Source: Colwellia piezophila ATCC BAA-637 (GTDB lineage: Bacteria; Pseudomonadota; Gammaproteobacteria; Enterobacterales; Alteromonadaceae). Taken from it: DNA of 64,000 bases. The notes below the pieces were generated by a model that made no database searches, was not told where the DNA came from, and was given only the letters and a program-made list of their open reading frames with translations. Where the stretch lies: the NCBI RefSeq assembly GCF_000378625.1, contig NZ_KB905174.1:62001-126000 (forward strand). Direction: 5' to 3'. Positions 18,990-27,405 of the stretch are shown piece after piece; the first letter of the stretch is position 1, and every line of letters begins with the position of its first letter. A program made the translations under genes and the position numbers.

Positions 18990-19760
18990 TTATTTCGGGT
19001 TTATAAAGTGTTTATTGACTTCATCTGCTGAGAAGTTTTCATCCATCCATTGTGAAAGTTCTTGCGGTGATGGTTTACCCTTTGGTGGCCTGCCACCTTT
19101 AGACTTTTTATCCATAGCTTCACTGAAATACTCTTGCAAAGTACTGGTAGCTAAATTTTCTTGTCTGTACTTGGCTAACAAGTTAAATGTAGCTTGTGCC
19201 TTATCGGGTATTGGTGCTGAATAAATGCGTTTATCTGATTTCATTTTGTTGTTGATATTAAGTACTAGCAGTTTAGTTCTATTATGCCCCTCGTTAGACT
19301 TATCACCGCCAGCACTTTGAGACTCTTTGATTGTTTCGTTGTCCCTTAATGCCTGAATGTTTTCGACACTTTCATTGTAAACTCCGATTTTATTACCTAA
19401 TAAAAGAGCATCTGTTAATAATTGGCTTAAGTGAATAAAAGCATCTGTATCACTAGCAAGTTTGCTGCTTAATACATTGAATCTTGAGATTAAATTAAGT
19501 GTTTTACTATGTATTTCTTTTGTTTCATGCAAGTAAATTTCATCTAACTTCATTTTATGGAAAGGTTGTTTATCTACTGCATTTAATGAAGTGAGAATGT
19601 TTTCCAGTGAATCCGCACCTAATGAGCCAAAACCGCTATTAGCTATAAGGTGGTCATCATCAATAATCTTCTGAGCTTCTTGAATTTTGGCAACATCAGT
19701 AATATGAATTTTATTGTTTTCTACTTTGGGGCAGTTTCTAAAGAATTTATCTTTTTTCAT
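18990..19760 (-). CDS. Unknown element-encoded protein with AT-hook-like motif
   Basis: I do not recognise a family. The 256-residue product is mostly helical and charged, with no signal peptide or membrane segment. Near the C-terminus it has KSKGGRPPKGKPSP, whose GRP core in basic/proline surroundings resembles an AT-hook that binds the minor groove of A+T-rich DNA. It lies between the integrase and the AlpA-like pair on the same strand, so it may be a replication, partition or regulatory accessory of the element. This is a positional inference only. Confidence 0.6.
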   Translation of the reverse strand: MKKDKFFRNCPKVENNKIHITDVAKIQEAQKIIDDDHLIANSGFGSLGADSLENILTSLNAVDKQPFHKMKLDEIYLHETKEIHSKTLNLISRFNVLSSKLASDTDAFIHLSQLLTDALLLGNKIGVYNESVENIQALRDNETIKESQSAGGDKSNEGHNRTKLLVLNINNKMKSDKRIYSAPIPDKAQATFNLLAKYRQENLATSTLQEYFSEAMDKKSKGGRPPKGKPSPQELSQWMDENFSADEVNKHFINPK

Positions 19761-19808
19761 TGAATTTGGTTACTTTTGATTAAGTTAAATTATAATTTTT
19801 TGTAAGGT

Positions 19809-21068
19809 TTATGCTTGCTTAGCTAAGGGGGTAATGTTCGATACATCATTCACTAACGGAGCTATAAGGTGAGATAGTTTGGTTAACGCTTCGCGGCGCT
19901 GTTCAAAATAATCATATCTATCATATGTGCCATCAATCCCTTCTACTTTGTGATTAAGGCATTTTTTTGCAATATCCTTTGTAATGCCTAGTCCAGATAA
20001 CAAGGTGCGACAAGTGCGGCGCATGTCATGAGGGGTAAAATCATCTACACCAGCCTTACCAAGGAAATTTTCATAAGGTTGTTTTTTACTATCAACTTTT
20101 TTCCCAAGTATTTTAGCTAGTGCATGGTTGAGGGTATCATCAGAAATATAGCCTCTGCGTTTACTTGCTCTTCTAGATGGAAACACATAGTCAGATCCAC
20201 AAGACCTGATATGAAGCTCCTCAAACCAAGGGATAGTACTGTCAGGTAGGGGGATATTTATCGCAACGCCTGTTTTGCTTCGCTCAGCAGGAAGGCTCCA
20301 ATCTTGCTTTTCAAAATCGAACTCTTGCCATTGTGCGGCAATCAATTCGCCTTTACGTACACCAAGAGAAACAAGTAATGCTAGAGCTAAATAATTATCG
20401 CGTGTGAATATGTCTGAATTATCGCGTAGGACTTTAAATGTAATGGTAAGTTCTGGTTCACTAAGTGCTCTGTCTCTGCTTTTTTCTTCACCGCCAGCAT
20501 CAGTTACTTTAAAAGGACTTGCTGGATTATAAGTAATTAGCCCTAGCTTACATGCTTCGTTCAATAGCTGTTTACAGCATATTAATGTTTTATTGGCGAC
20601 TGTTGGGCGTTTACTGGAGACGATTTTATCGAGAATGTTTTGAATGTCTATTGGAACAACTTGTGTAATAGCTAAGTTACCGATATGAGGCTTAATTTCA
20701 TTGAGATAGTGTCGTTTATTAGCAGCATGACTTTTGATTCTTTTGCTTAATTTTGCATACCAAATTTCAAATAAATCATTAACTGTTTTTGGTTGGCCGT
20801 TACACAGTCTATTACGTTCAGCTAAGGGGTCTTTACCTGTTTTGGCAAGCAGTTTTATTTTTGCAGCTTCTGCTTTTGCTGCAACTAATGGCATTGTTGG
20901 GTACAGGCCACCTTCTATAGTCATGAAACGGCGTTTACTATTAATGGTGTAGCGAACTTCCCAGTACGCCAGCCCTTTAGTTTGTACGCGTATATAGAGA
21001 CCATCACCAACGGGTTTTCTTGTTTTTACACCTGTCCGTATAAAAGCCTTTATTTGCTTATCATTCAT
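19809..21068 (-). CDS. int: P4-type tyrosine integrase
   Basis: A 419-residue site-specific recombinase. The N-terminal arm-binding DUF4102-type domain (residues 1-90) is followed by a core-binding SAM-like domain and the catalytic domain. Catalytic residues are visible: Arg238 in GVRKGEL, His347-x-x-Arg350 in TPHDMRR, His373 in LNHKV and the nucleophile Tyr382 in GTYDRYDYF. The enzyme looks complete. Its N-terminal end faces the yicC 3' end 181 bp away, the usual geometry for an integrase next to its attachment site. Four copies of a 9-bp motif lie in that gap. Confidence 0.95.
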   Translation of the reverse strand: MNDKQIKAFIRTGVKTRKPVGDGLYIRVQTKGLAYWEVRYTINSKRRFMTIEGGLYPTMPLVAAKAEAAKIKLLAKTGKDPLAERNRLCNGQPKTVNDLFEIWYAKLSKRIKSHAANKRHYLNEIKPHIGNLAITQVVPIDIQNILDKIVSSKRPTVANKTLICCKQLLNEACKLGLITYNPASPFKVTDAGGEEKSRDRALSEPELTITFKVLRDNSDIFTRDNYLALALLVSLGVRKGELIAAQWQEFDFEKQDWSLPAERSKTGVAINIPLPDSTIPWFEELHIRSCGSDYVFPSRRASKRRGYISDDTLNHALAKILGKKVDSKKQPYENFLGKAGVDDFTPHDMRRTCRTLLSGLGITKDIAKKCLNHKVEGIDGTYDRYDYFEQRREALTKLSHLIAPLVNDVSNITPLAKQA

Positions 21069-21083
21069 GATGCTAGCCTAAAG

Positions 21084-21143
21084 TGGTTACTAAATTTATA
21101 TGCAATGGTTACTACTTTGGTTTAGTAACCATTATAGTAACCA
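21084..21143. promoter_or_regulatory. Four TGGTTACTA motifs between int and yicC (candidate integrase arm sites/operator)
   Basis: TGGTTACTA occurs directly at 21084-21092 and 21106-21114, and inverted as TAGTAACCA at 21123-21131 and 21135-21143. Two direct followed by two inverted copies just upstream of int, at the expected element end, fit arm-type binding sites for the integrase. They could also be operators repressing int. Which role applies is not decided by the sequence. Confidence 0.6.
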
Positions 21144-21249
21144 CTTGGATATGTACTTTAGCAAACTATTACGAACAAGAGCAAACAGAAATTATAATTA
21201 AGTTATGATTTTTAAAGGCTTTATGAGCAGGTATTAACTCGCACGAACA

Positions 21250-22113
21250 CTATTCTATATTCGCAATCTGCTCGCGCATCTGTTCAATTAATACTTTTAA
21301 TTCTACTGCGCTAGCGGTAACGTCAGTATTGATAGATTTAGATCCTAGGGTGTTAGCTTCGCGGTTAAACTCTTGCATCATGAAATCTAAACGACGACCT
21401 TGGGCGCCACCCTTTTTCAAGATTTTTTTGGTTTCGCTAACGTGGCTGTTTAAGCGGTCAAGTTCTTCGGCAACATCCATTTTTTGCGCTAACAAAACAA
21501 GCTCTTGCTCTACGCGGCCTGAGTCTAGATCAATTTTAGCATCGGTGAATTTCTCAATGATGCGGTTACGCTGCCAAGCAATTACCTCTGGCATATGGGT
21601 TTGTACTTTATCGGCTTCGGCTGATATAGCATCAAGACGTTGTTCAATCATCACCTTAAGGTTTGCACCTTCGCTGGCGCGGGCTTCAATAAAGTCTTTC
21701 AGTGCTTGATCAAAACCAGCCAATAATTCAGCTTGAATGGCACTCATATCGGCTTCAGGAGCTTCCATCACACCAGGCCAACGCATTACTTCAATGGGGT
21801 TAACTTGGCTGTTTAGCGTGTGTCCATTAATCCAGTTAGCATGCTCAATAAGTTGCAAAGCGAGTTTTTCATTTAGGGCTAATTCACCCTTGTTCGCCGC
21901 GTTAGCATTAAAGCGTAAGTTACATTCAACTTTGCCGCGATTAAGCTGCTTACGAAAACGCTCACGTAACACCGGCTCTATGCCACGGAACTGTTCCGGT
22001 AAGCGAAAATATGTTTCTAAAAATCTTTGGTTAACCGAGCGAATTTCCCACACGGCGTTGCCCCAGTCGCCTTTAATTTCAACGCGAGCAAAAGCAGTCA
22101 TGCTGTAGATCAT
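21250..22113 (-). CDS. yicC: YicC family endoribonuclease
   Basis: A 287-residue protein matching YicC from end to end. The N-terminus MIYSMTAFAR is followed by RSVNQRFLE; the C-terminal block has REANTLGSKS and ends in EQIANIE. In enterobacteria YicC is an RNA-cleaving enzyme linked to stationary phase and small-RNA turnover. The integrated element lies directly beyond its stop codon. The coding region ends with a normal family C-terminus, as expected if the insertion rebuilds the 3' end of the gene. Confidence 0.93.
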   Translation of the reverse strand: MIYSMTAFARVEIKGDWGNAVWEIRSVNQRFLETYFRLPEQFRGIEPVLRERFRKQLNRGKVECNLRFNANAANKGELALNEKLALQLIEHANWINGHTLNSQVNPIEVMRWPGVMEAPEADMSAIQAELLAGFDQALKDFIEARASEGANLKVMIEQRLDAISAEADKVQTHMPEVIAWQRNRIIEKFTDAKIDLDSGRVEQELVLLAQKMDVAEELDRLNSHVSETKKILKKGGAQGRRLDFMMQEFNREANTLGSKSINTDVTASAVELKVLIEQMREQIANIE

Positions 22114-22220
22114 AATCTTTCCTATTATTACTCAAAAAGTTTGTTTTATAAGAATGAACAGCGTGGATTATGCCTGAGCTAAAATACCAAGTCTATTAAG
22201 CTATTTCCCCACTCAGCGAG

Positions 22221-22357
22221 AAGTAAAAGGCATTGAGGCAAGGCATTGATTGCCGAGAATGGTAATTCAGGAGAATATGCTCCTGCATTCTCTAAGAGGC
22301 TACATCCATGTAGCATCCTTGTCAAAATCAATAACGCCGCTTAAAAGCCTTTTACTT
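22221..22357. repeat. Structured inverted-repeat element in the yicC upstream region
   Basis: The interval 22114-22527 holds no gene but a 137-bp element. It is bounded by AAGTAAAAGGC (22221-22231) and GCCTTTTACTT (22347-22357). Inside, GAGAATG...CAGGAG can pair with CTCCTG CATTCTC, and GCTACAT-CC-ATGTAGC forms another hairpin. The nested symmetry suggests a dispersed palindromic repeat or MITE, or a structured RNA. No second copy was noticed in this window. Confidence 0.55.
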
Positions 22358-22527
22358 TCTTATTAGGTAAGTGTCCCTTTTGAGGGCTTGCTAGAAAAGT
22401 GATAACTGCATAAATCTGTTTGATTTAGAATGACTAGACCAACACAAATTTTATTTGTTCTAACCTCCCTAGCATAACTCTGAGTAGGGAATAACTTTAA
22501 TAGAGTTGGTATAATTATTTAACTAGT

Positions 22528-24243
22528 TTAGATTTTATGCCAGTGGGCCTTTATTTTATCGGCAACCCTAAAAGCGTTGGCATAAATGGTAAAGGTGTAG
22601 GGAACACTGCCACCGGTAGGCATAAATGAGCCATCGGTAACATATAAGTTATCTACTTCATGGGCTTGGCAGTTTTTATTAAGCACAGACGTTTTTGGAT
22701 CATGACCAAAACGACAACCACCGGCCATTAAGTTAGTTGAGGGATAACCACTGACCGATGAGGAAATATTTTTAGCGCCTAAAGCGTCGAGTAGTCTTTC
22801 CGCTTTTTTTGATAAATACTCACCCACTTCAAGGTCATGGTCATGATAACCAATGCGAACTTTCGCTACTGGATCGCCCCATTGGTCGGTTACTGATTCA
22901 TCTAGGCTGACAAAGCAGTCATCGGTAGGTAACCAATCATTAAATACTTCAAAACGTAGGGTTTTGTAGGAAGTGAATTCAGTCTTCATACTTTGTTTTA
23001 ATTCTTCACCCCAAAGCAATTTGTCATCGCCGTTTTCATCCAAGCCCCATTGTGTGCCACGTGCTCTGGCGATGGGGTTTTGGTGAAATAAGAAATCGAT
23101 AGTGCCACCTTTGGCTTGGCCTTTTTTATTGGCACCCGTAAAGTTCTTATCAGCGATTTGATACCAGTCTTGCAGGGCGCGATTAATAAAGGGGCCGACT
23201 TGTTTTAATTCGTTAATTTTTTGCTCAGATAAATCCGCATAATTAAAATCACCTTGGCCGGTGCCACCACCACTAAACAGTAAATTTTTTCCAACCTGAC
23301 CACTGTTATTCGCTAAGCCTTGCGGGAATTTTTCACCGGTAGAGGCGAGTAATAAACGCGAGGTCTCAACCGCTTGACAGGCAACCACGTAGATTTTGGC
23401 ATTGACTGATTTTTTACGACCATTGTTATCGTAATAATGTACGCCAGTAATCTTGCCATCTTTATCGCTCGCTATTTTATAGACCTTAGCATTGGCGACT
23501 ATGGTGCAATTACCTGAGGCCACGGCGTGATTTAATAGCGCTGCTCGGCCACTGCCTTTGGCACCGGAAGAGCAACCATAACTGCTGCAATAGCCAGAAT
23601 ATTCACAGCTGCGTCTGCCCATGGCGGGTTTAGATAAAATCGCCCTAGGCACAGGGATAGCATGATAACCAATTTTTTTTGCGGCTTTATCTATCCATGA
23701 CGACATAGGTAATTCGGCAATAGGCGGGTAGGGGAAGTCGGTTGAACGCGGCTCTTGGTGTGGATGTTCAACCACGCGGCCTGATACGCCAACTTCACGC
23801 TCTACTTTGGCATAATAAGGCTCAAGTTCATCGTAGCTAATCGGCCAATCGGCGACGTTAGCACCAGAAATACTACCAAACTCAGATTTCAAACGAAAAT
23901 CTATCGGTTTTAATCGATGAAAGTAACCACTCATAAAGTTTGATGAGCCGCCAACTACGTTACCATTCCACCAACTCCAGCCAGAATCACTGGTTTTTTC
24001 ACCTTGCCAAAAAGGTTTGTCATTTTCATCAAGGTACTCTTCTTCAATGACATGCTGTTCGTCAGTCAATTTAGGATTGTAAGCATCATGGATACTAATG
24101 GTTAGCTCATCTTTGAAGAATTCTTTTTCGGTTAACCAAGGGCCTTTTTCTAGCACTAATACTTTCGCCCCCGCTAGTGATAATTGATGGGCAATAGGCG
24201 AAGCGCCAGCACCACTACCGACTATACAAATATCATAAGTCAT
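22528..24243 (-). CDS. GMC-type flavoprotein oxidoreductase (gluconate dehydrogenase-like large subunit)
   Basis: A 571-residue FAD enzyme of the GMC family. The N-terminal dinucleotide motif is VGSGAGASP, with LVLEKG ending the Rossmann beta-alpha-beta unit. A Cys-rich insert CEYSGYCSSYGC is present, and the C-terminal GMC domain reads NLYVTDGSFMPTGG. Best relatives by pattern are membrane gluconate/2-ketogluconate-type dehydrogenases. The companion small subunit is encoded just upstream (24353-25123). The region normally holding the catalytic His reads STNLMAGGCRFG, with Asn where His is expected. AGGAG precedes the ATG. The substrate is unknown. Confidence 0.85.
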   Translation of the reverse strand: MTYDICIVGSGAGASPIAHQLSLAGAKVLVLEKGPWLTEKEFFKDELTISIHDAYNPKLTDEQHVIEEEYLDENDKPFWQGEKTSDSGWSWWNGNVVGGSSNFMSGYFHRLKPIDFRLKSEFGSISGANVADWPISYDELEPYYAKVEREVGVSGRVVEHPHQEPRSTDFPYPPIAELPMSSWIDKAAKKIGYHAIPVPRAILSKPAMGRRSCEYSGYCSSYGCSSGAKGSGRAALLNHAVASGNCTIVANAKVYKIASDKDGKITGVHYYDNNGRKKSVNAKIYVVACQAVETSRLLLASTGEKFPQGLANNSGQVGKNLLFSGGGTGQGDFNYADLSEQKINELKQVGPFINRALQDWYQIADKNFTGANKKGQAKGGTIDFLFHQNPIARARGTQWGLDENGDDKLLWGEELKQSMKTEFTSYKTLRFEVFNDWLPTDDCFVSLDESVTDQWGDPVAKVRIGYHDHDLEVGEYLSKKAERLLDALGAKNISSSVSGYPSTNLMAGGCRFGHDPKTSVLNKNCQAHEVDNLYVTDGSFMPTGGSVPYTFTIYANAFRVADKIKAHWHKI

Positions 24244-24352
24244 TGAAAACTCCTAGATTGAGGAGGGGTAAAGGCGTTGTTGTAAATAACTCTGTAGCGG
24301 CGGCCACTATCATCATTACAAGTGAAGCAAATATCATCATTTATCGAAACAG

Positions 24353-25123
24353 TCATGCTTTGCGGGTTCCTTGCTGGGCTCTTTTACGGCGGCTTGCTAG
24401 GCGTTTGTGGTCACTGTCTATTGCTGGTTTTACCTGCTCTTTGGCGGTATTGGTGTCAGTCACTTGGCCGAGTAAATTAATACGCGCTCTTTTAGGTAAT
24501 TCAAAATAGCGTTGACCTTTTTCGGGCAGCGGAAAACCTGCTTGATGTTCTAGCCACTGATAACCTATGCCGTTGGGATTGCCACCATAACTTGGCGGAG
24601 CAAGCATGGCTTCAAAGATATAACCCAGTAAGGTATTGAGCCAATTTTGTCCGGCTGTTGATTGGCTAATGCCACGCAGTAACTGTTCTTTATCGGCAAA
24701 ACTTAATTGGGAGAAATTGGCTGATTTTTCGCTGTTGGCATAACTATTTAACCAACCAACACCTTTGAGGATAAAGTCTTTTTCGTCTTGTTCGGTCGGT
24801 TGTACGGTCATTATTTGATGTAAATAGGCCGTTGCGCTAATTTCATTGGCACTGGGTCCTGTCGCGGAGCGGGGTAATAATTGATTAAGTGTGGCATCAA
24901 GTGTCAGCCAAGGATCTGTTTTAACTAAGGTCTTAAGTAACTCATTCAAGGAAACTTGCGCCTTAGCGGAAACACGGAACGTTGATAAACTGGCTAATGC
25001 ACCCATACCTGCGGCAGCCTTAAGAAAGTGGCGGCGATCTTGTTGCTTTGCTTGTCTTTGTTTATCTTTGATAAATTCAGGCGTTTGATAACTTTTATCA
25101 AAAAAAGAAGTGACAGTAGCCAA
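24353..25123 (-). CDS. Gluconate 2-dehydrogenase subunit 3-like protein (Tat signal)
   Basis: A 256-residue protein with an internal twin-arginine motif RRHFLKAAAGMGALASLS (from about residue 30) and a downstream domain resembling gluconate 2-dehydrogenase subunit 3 (LNQLLPRS, SANEISATAYL, GYQWLEHQAGFPLP). Such small subunits pair with GMC flavoproteins and carry them through the Tat pathway to the periplasm. It lies between the thioredoxin-like gene (5 bp upstream) and the GMC gene (109 bp downstream) in one operon. The N-terminal extension before the Tat motif is long but not unusual. Confidence 0.82.
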   Translation of the reverse strand: MATVTSFFDKSYQTPEFIKDKQRQAKQQDRRHFLKAAAGMGALASLSTFRVSAKAQVSLNELLKTLVKTDPWLTLDATLNQLLPRSATGPSANEISATAYLHQIMTVQPTEQDEKDFILKGVGWLNSYANSEKSANFSQLSFADKEQLLRGISQSTAGQNWLNTLLGYIFEAMLAPPSYGGNPNGIGYQWLEHQAGFPLPEKGQRYFELPKRARINLLGQVTDTNTAKEQVKPAIDSDHKRLASRRKRAQQGTRKA

Positions 25124-25128
25124 GCTGA

Positions 25129-25680
25129 TTATTCCCCAGATTGTTGGTCGTTGATTTGAGACGTGGCCTTAGCACGGGCTGTGCTATTTTCTACCGACCA
25201 CTGAGTGAGAAAGCTTAACCATTGGACTTTGGAATAATTATTGTCGTCCAGAAGCTCCGCAGTATCTTTGGATAAAATCATTTTTCCTTGCGCCGTTGAA
25301 ACATACATATGCGGATAACCTAATACTGGCGGTAATGATTTCATAAAATCATTATTTTCATTACTGTCACTGACATTCACTTTTAATAATACATATTGGC
25401 TATGCAGTGCATGATATACCTCAGGATTTTTAGCTAGAAAGTTGTCCATTTTATGGCACCAAGTACACCAATCCCCACCTATTTCGATCAGTACTTGGCG
25501 ATTTGTTGCTTTAGCTAAAGTAAGGGCTGCAGTGGCATCTTTAAATGGGTCGCGTTGCTCATCATAGGAGGTACTATAAGTCGGCAAGTCAGCTGTGCTT
25601 GTGGTCGAGGCACTATTCGCCGCGGTAATGTTTGTTAAAAATAAGCTTAAGCTGATAAGCAATATGCTAAAAATTTTCAT
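25129..25680 (-). CDS. Exported thioredoxin-fold protein
   Basis: A 183-residue protein with an N-terminal signal peptide (cleavage probably near ANSAS) and a thioredoxin_7-type domain. The active site GGDWCTWCHKMD has a CxxC followed by His, and the cis-Pro segment GYPHMYV is present. It is the first gene of the operon with the subunit-3-like and GMC genes, so it may form or protect disulfides in the Cys-rich GMC partner in the periplasm; that role is inferred from context. Confidence 0.85.
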   Translation of the reverse strand: MKIFSILLISLSLFLTNITAANSASTTSTADLPTYSTSYDEQRDPFKDATAALTLAKATNRQVLIEIGGDWCTWCHKMDNFLAKNPEVYHALHSQYVLLKVNVSDSNENNDFMKSLPPVLGYPHMYVSTAQGKMILSKDTAELLDDNNYSKVQWLSFLTQWSVENSTARAKATSQINDQQSGE

Positions 25681-25824
25681 GATTCACTCTGATAATATTT
25701 GTTACTAGGTCAATTACATGACCTTGTGTTGGTGAACTATATTTCAAAAAAGTCTGATAAGCATTATAATAGCGACAATTAATTTATCCATTTTTACTAT
25801 ATCTTTACCTTAAAGGAACACTCT

Positions 25825-26538
25825 ATGCGTCCAAGCGGCAGAACATTAGGGCAAATTCGCCCAGTAACAATTACCCGTCACTTTACTACTCATGCTGAAG
25901 GCTCAGTACTTATTGAGTTTGGCGATACTAAAGTAATTTGTACTGCTTCTGTTGAAGTCGGTGTGCCACGCTTTTTAAAAGGCCAAGGTAAAGGTTGGAT
26001 TACGGCTGAATACGGTATGTTGCCTCGCTCGACTCATAAACGTATGCGTCGTGAAGCAGCTTCGGGCAAGCAAAGTGGCCGTACTTTAGAAATTTCTCGC
26101 TTAATTGCTCGTGCATTACGCGCGGCAGTTGATTTAAAAGCCTTAGGTGAAAATACTATCTCGGTTGATTGTGATGTTATCCAAGCTGATGGTGGTACGC
26201 GTACTGCGGCTATTACCGGCGCTTGTGTTGCGCTAGTGGATGCTCTTAACTACATGCGTGCTAAAGATATTATTAAAACTAACCCACTCAAGCATATGAT
26301 TGCAGCAGTGTCAGTTGGTATTTATAAAGGCGAAGTGGTAGCTGATTTAGATTACCCAGAAGATTCAGCGGCAGATACTGATATGAACGTGGTAATGACT
26401 GATACCGGTAAACTGATTGAAGTACAAGGTACTGCTGAAGAAGCACCGTTTAGCTTTGAAGAAATGCAAGCCATGCTTGAATTAGCTAAAAGTGGTATCA
26501 ATGAATTATTTGAAATACAAAAAGCAGCGTTAAGCTAA
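25825..26538 (+). CDS. rph: Ribonuclease PH
   Basis: A 237-residue phosphorolytic 3'-5' exonuclease that trims tRNA 3' ends. The match is end to end: MRPSGRT..QIRPV at the start, [15 protein letters not shown] with phosphate-binding Arg, and [18 protein letters not shown] in the core. AAAGGAA precedes the ATG. It is transcribed divergently from the thioredoxin-like gene and followed by pyrE after 47 bp, the conserved rph-pyrE arrangement of enterobacteria and Alteromonadales. Confidence 0.98.
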   Translation: MRPSGRTLGQIRPVTITRHFTTHAEGSVLIEFGDTKVICTASVEVGVPRFLKGQGKGWITAEYGMLPRSTHKRMRREAASGKQSGRTLEISRLIARALRAAVDLKALGENTISVDCDVIQADGGTRTAAITGACVALVDALNYMRAKDIIKTNPLKHMIAAVSVGIYKGEVVADLDYPEDSAADTDMNVVMTDTGKLIEVQGTAEEAPFSFEEMQAMLELAKSGINELFEIQKAALS

Positions 26539-26585
26539 GCTATATTCAGTTAAGCTATGTTCAGATAAGTAACAGGAAAATAACT

Positions 26586-27251
26586 ATGAAAGATTATCAA
26601 CGCGAGTTTATTGAATTTGCTATCGAAAAGCAGGTATTACGTTTTGGTGAGTTCACCTTAAAGTCTGGCCGAGTTAGCCCGTATTTTTTTAATGCCGGTA
26701 TGTTTAAAACCGGTGGCGATTTAGCGCGTTTAGGACGTTTTTATGCGGCGAGCTTAATGGACGCAAAAATTGATTTTGATTTGATTTTTGGTCCCGCTTA
26801 TAAAGGTATTCCCATTGCAACGACCACAACCGTTGCTCTGTACGATCACCATAATTTAGATGTGCCTTATTGCTTTAACCGTAAAGAAGCAAAAACTCAC
26901 GGTGAAGGTGGCTCATTAGTAGGCGCTGATCTTGAGGGTAAAATCATGCTAGTTGATGATGTTATCACTGCCGGTACTGCCATTCGTGAATCAATGGAAA
27001 TCATTAAAGCACACGGCGCACAGCTTTCAGGTGTGTTGATTGCGCTTGATCGTCAAGAAAAAGGCCAAGGTGAGTTATCAGCGATTCAAGAAGTTGAACG
27101 TGATTTTGGTACGCAAGTTGCGTCGATTGTTACTTTAGGTGATGTGGTGACTTTCCTAGAAGAAAAGTTAGCCGAGCAAGGTGCTGAGAATTCAGCATTA
27201 GCCGAAAACTTAGCGAGCATTAAAAAATATCGTTTAGATTACGGTATCTAG
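26586..27251 (+). CDS. pyrE: Orotate phosphoribosyltransferase
   Basis: Adds orotate to PRPP to make orotidine 5'-phosphate in pyrimidine synthesis. The 221-residue protein has YFFNAGMF and FGPAYKGIP near the substrate site and the PRPP motif [13 protein letters not shown]. It is slightly longer than the usual 213 residues because of an insertion in the C-terminal third (around [16 protein letters not shown]). A classical terminator follows. Confidence 0.98.
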   Translation: MKDYQREFIEFAIEKQVLRFGEFTLKSGRVSPYFFNAGMFKTGGDLARLGRFYAASLMDAKIDFDLIFGPAYKGIPIATTTTVALYDHHNLDVPYCFNRKEAKTHGEGGSLVGADLEGKIMLVDDVITAGTAIRESMEIIKAHGAQLSGVLIALDRQEKGQGELSAIQEVERDFGTQVASIVTLGDVVTFLEEKLAEQGAENSALAENLASIKKYRLDYGI

Positions 27252-27306
27252 CCTTCGATTTAAAACCTTACTAGTATATAACCTAGTTAAGGTATTTTAA
27301 ATATTA

Positions 27307-27344
27307 ACGCCTTTGAAGCATAGGTTTCAAAGGCGTTTTTTTTT
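27307..27344 (+). terminator. Rho-independent terminator of rph-pyrE
   Basis: The arms ACGCCTTTGAA (27307-27317) and TTCAAAGGCGT (27326-27336) form a perfect 11-bp stem with an 8-nt loop, followed by a run of nine T residues. It is 56 bp downstream of the pyrE stop. Confidence 0.93.
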
Positions 27345-27405
27345 GCGTAGAATAAAGCTCTATAGCTTAGATAGCGAATAAGACCAATTTAAACTCACAG
27401 GAATC

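Larger units (their letters stand above)
17171..21249. mobile_element. Integrated element at the 3' end of yicC (left boundary uncertain)
   Basis: The segment contains a P4-type integrase next to the yicC stop codon, two AlpA-like excision/regulatory proteins, a YagK/YfjJ-type Rep, an element-specific unknown gene and an iteron array. Gene types and order resemble P4-like satellites and small integrative elements. The 3' end of yicC is an established insertion site for SXT/R391-mobilisable islands such as MGIVflInd1. I could not find a duplicate of the yicC end elsewhere in the window, so the left end is not defined; it may lie beyond the left edge and enclose nos and the restriction genes. 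Confidence 0.65.

Noticed and set aside
21069..21249. tRNA or tRNA-like attachment site next to the integrase
   Set aside because: No cloverleaf is present; the yicC 3' end is the more likely target.
24243..24509. Plus-strand 88-codon frame between the GMC and subunit-3 genes
   Set aside because: Antisense to the end of the subunit-3-like gene and rich in Arg, typical of a shadow frame.
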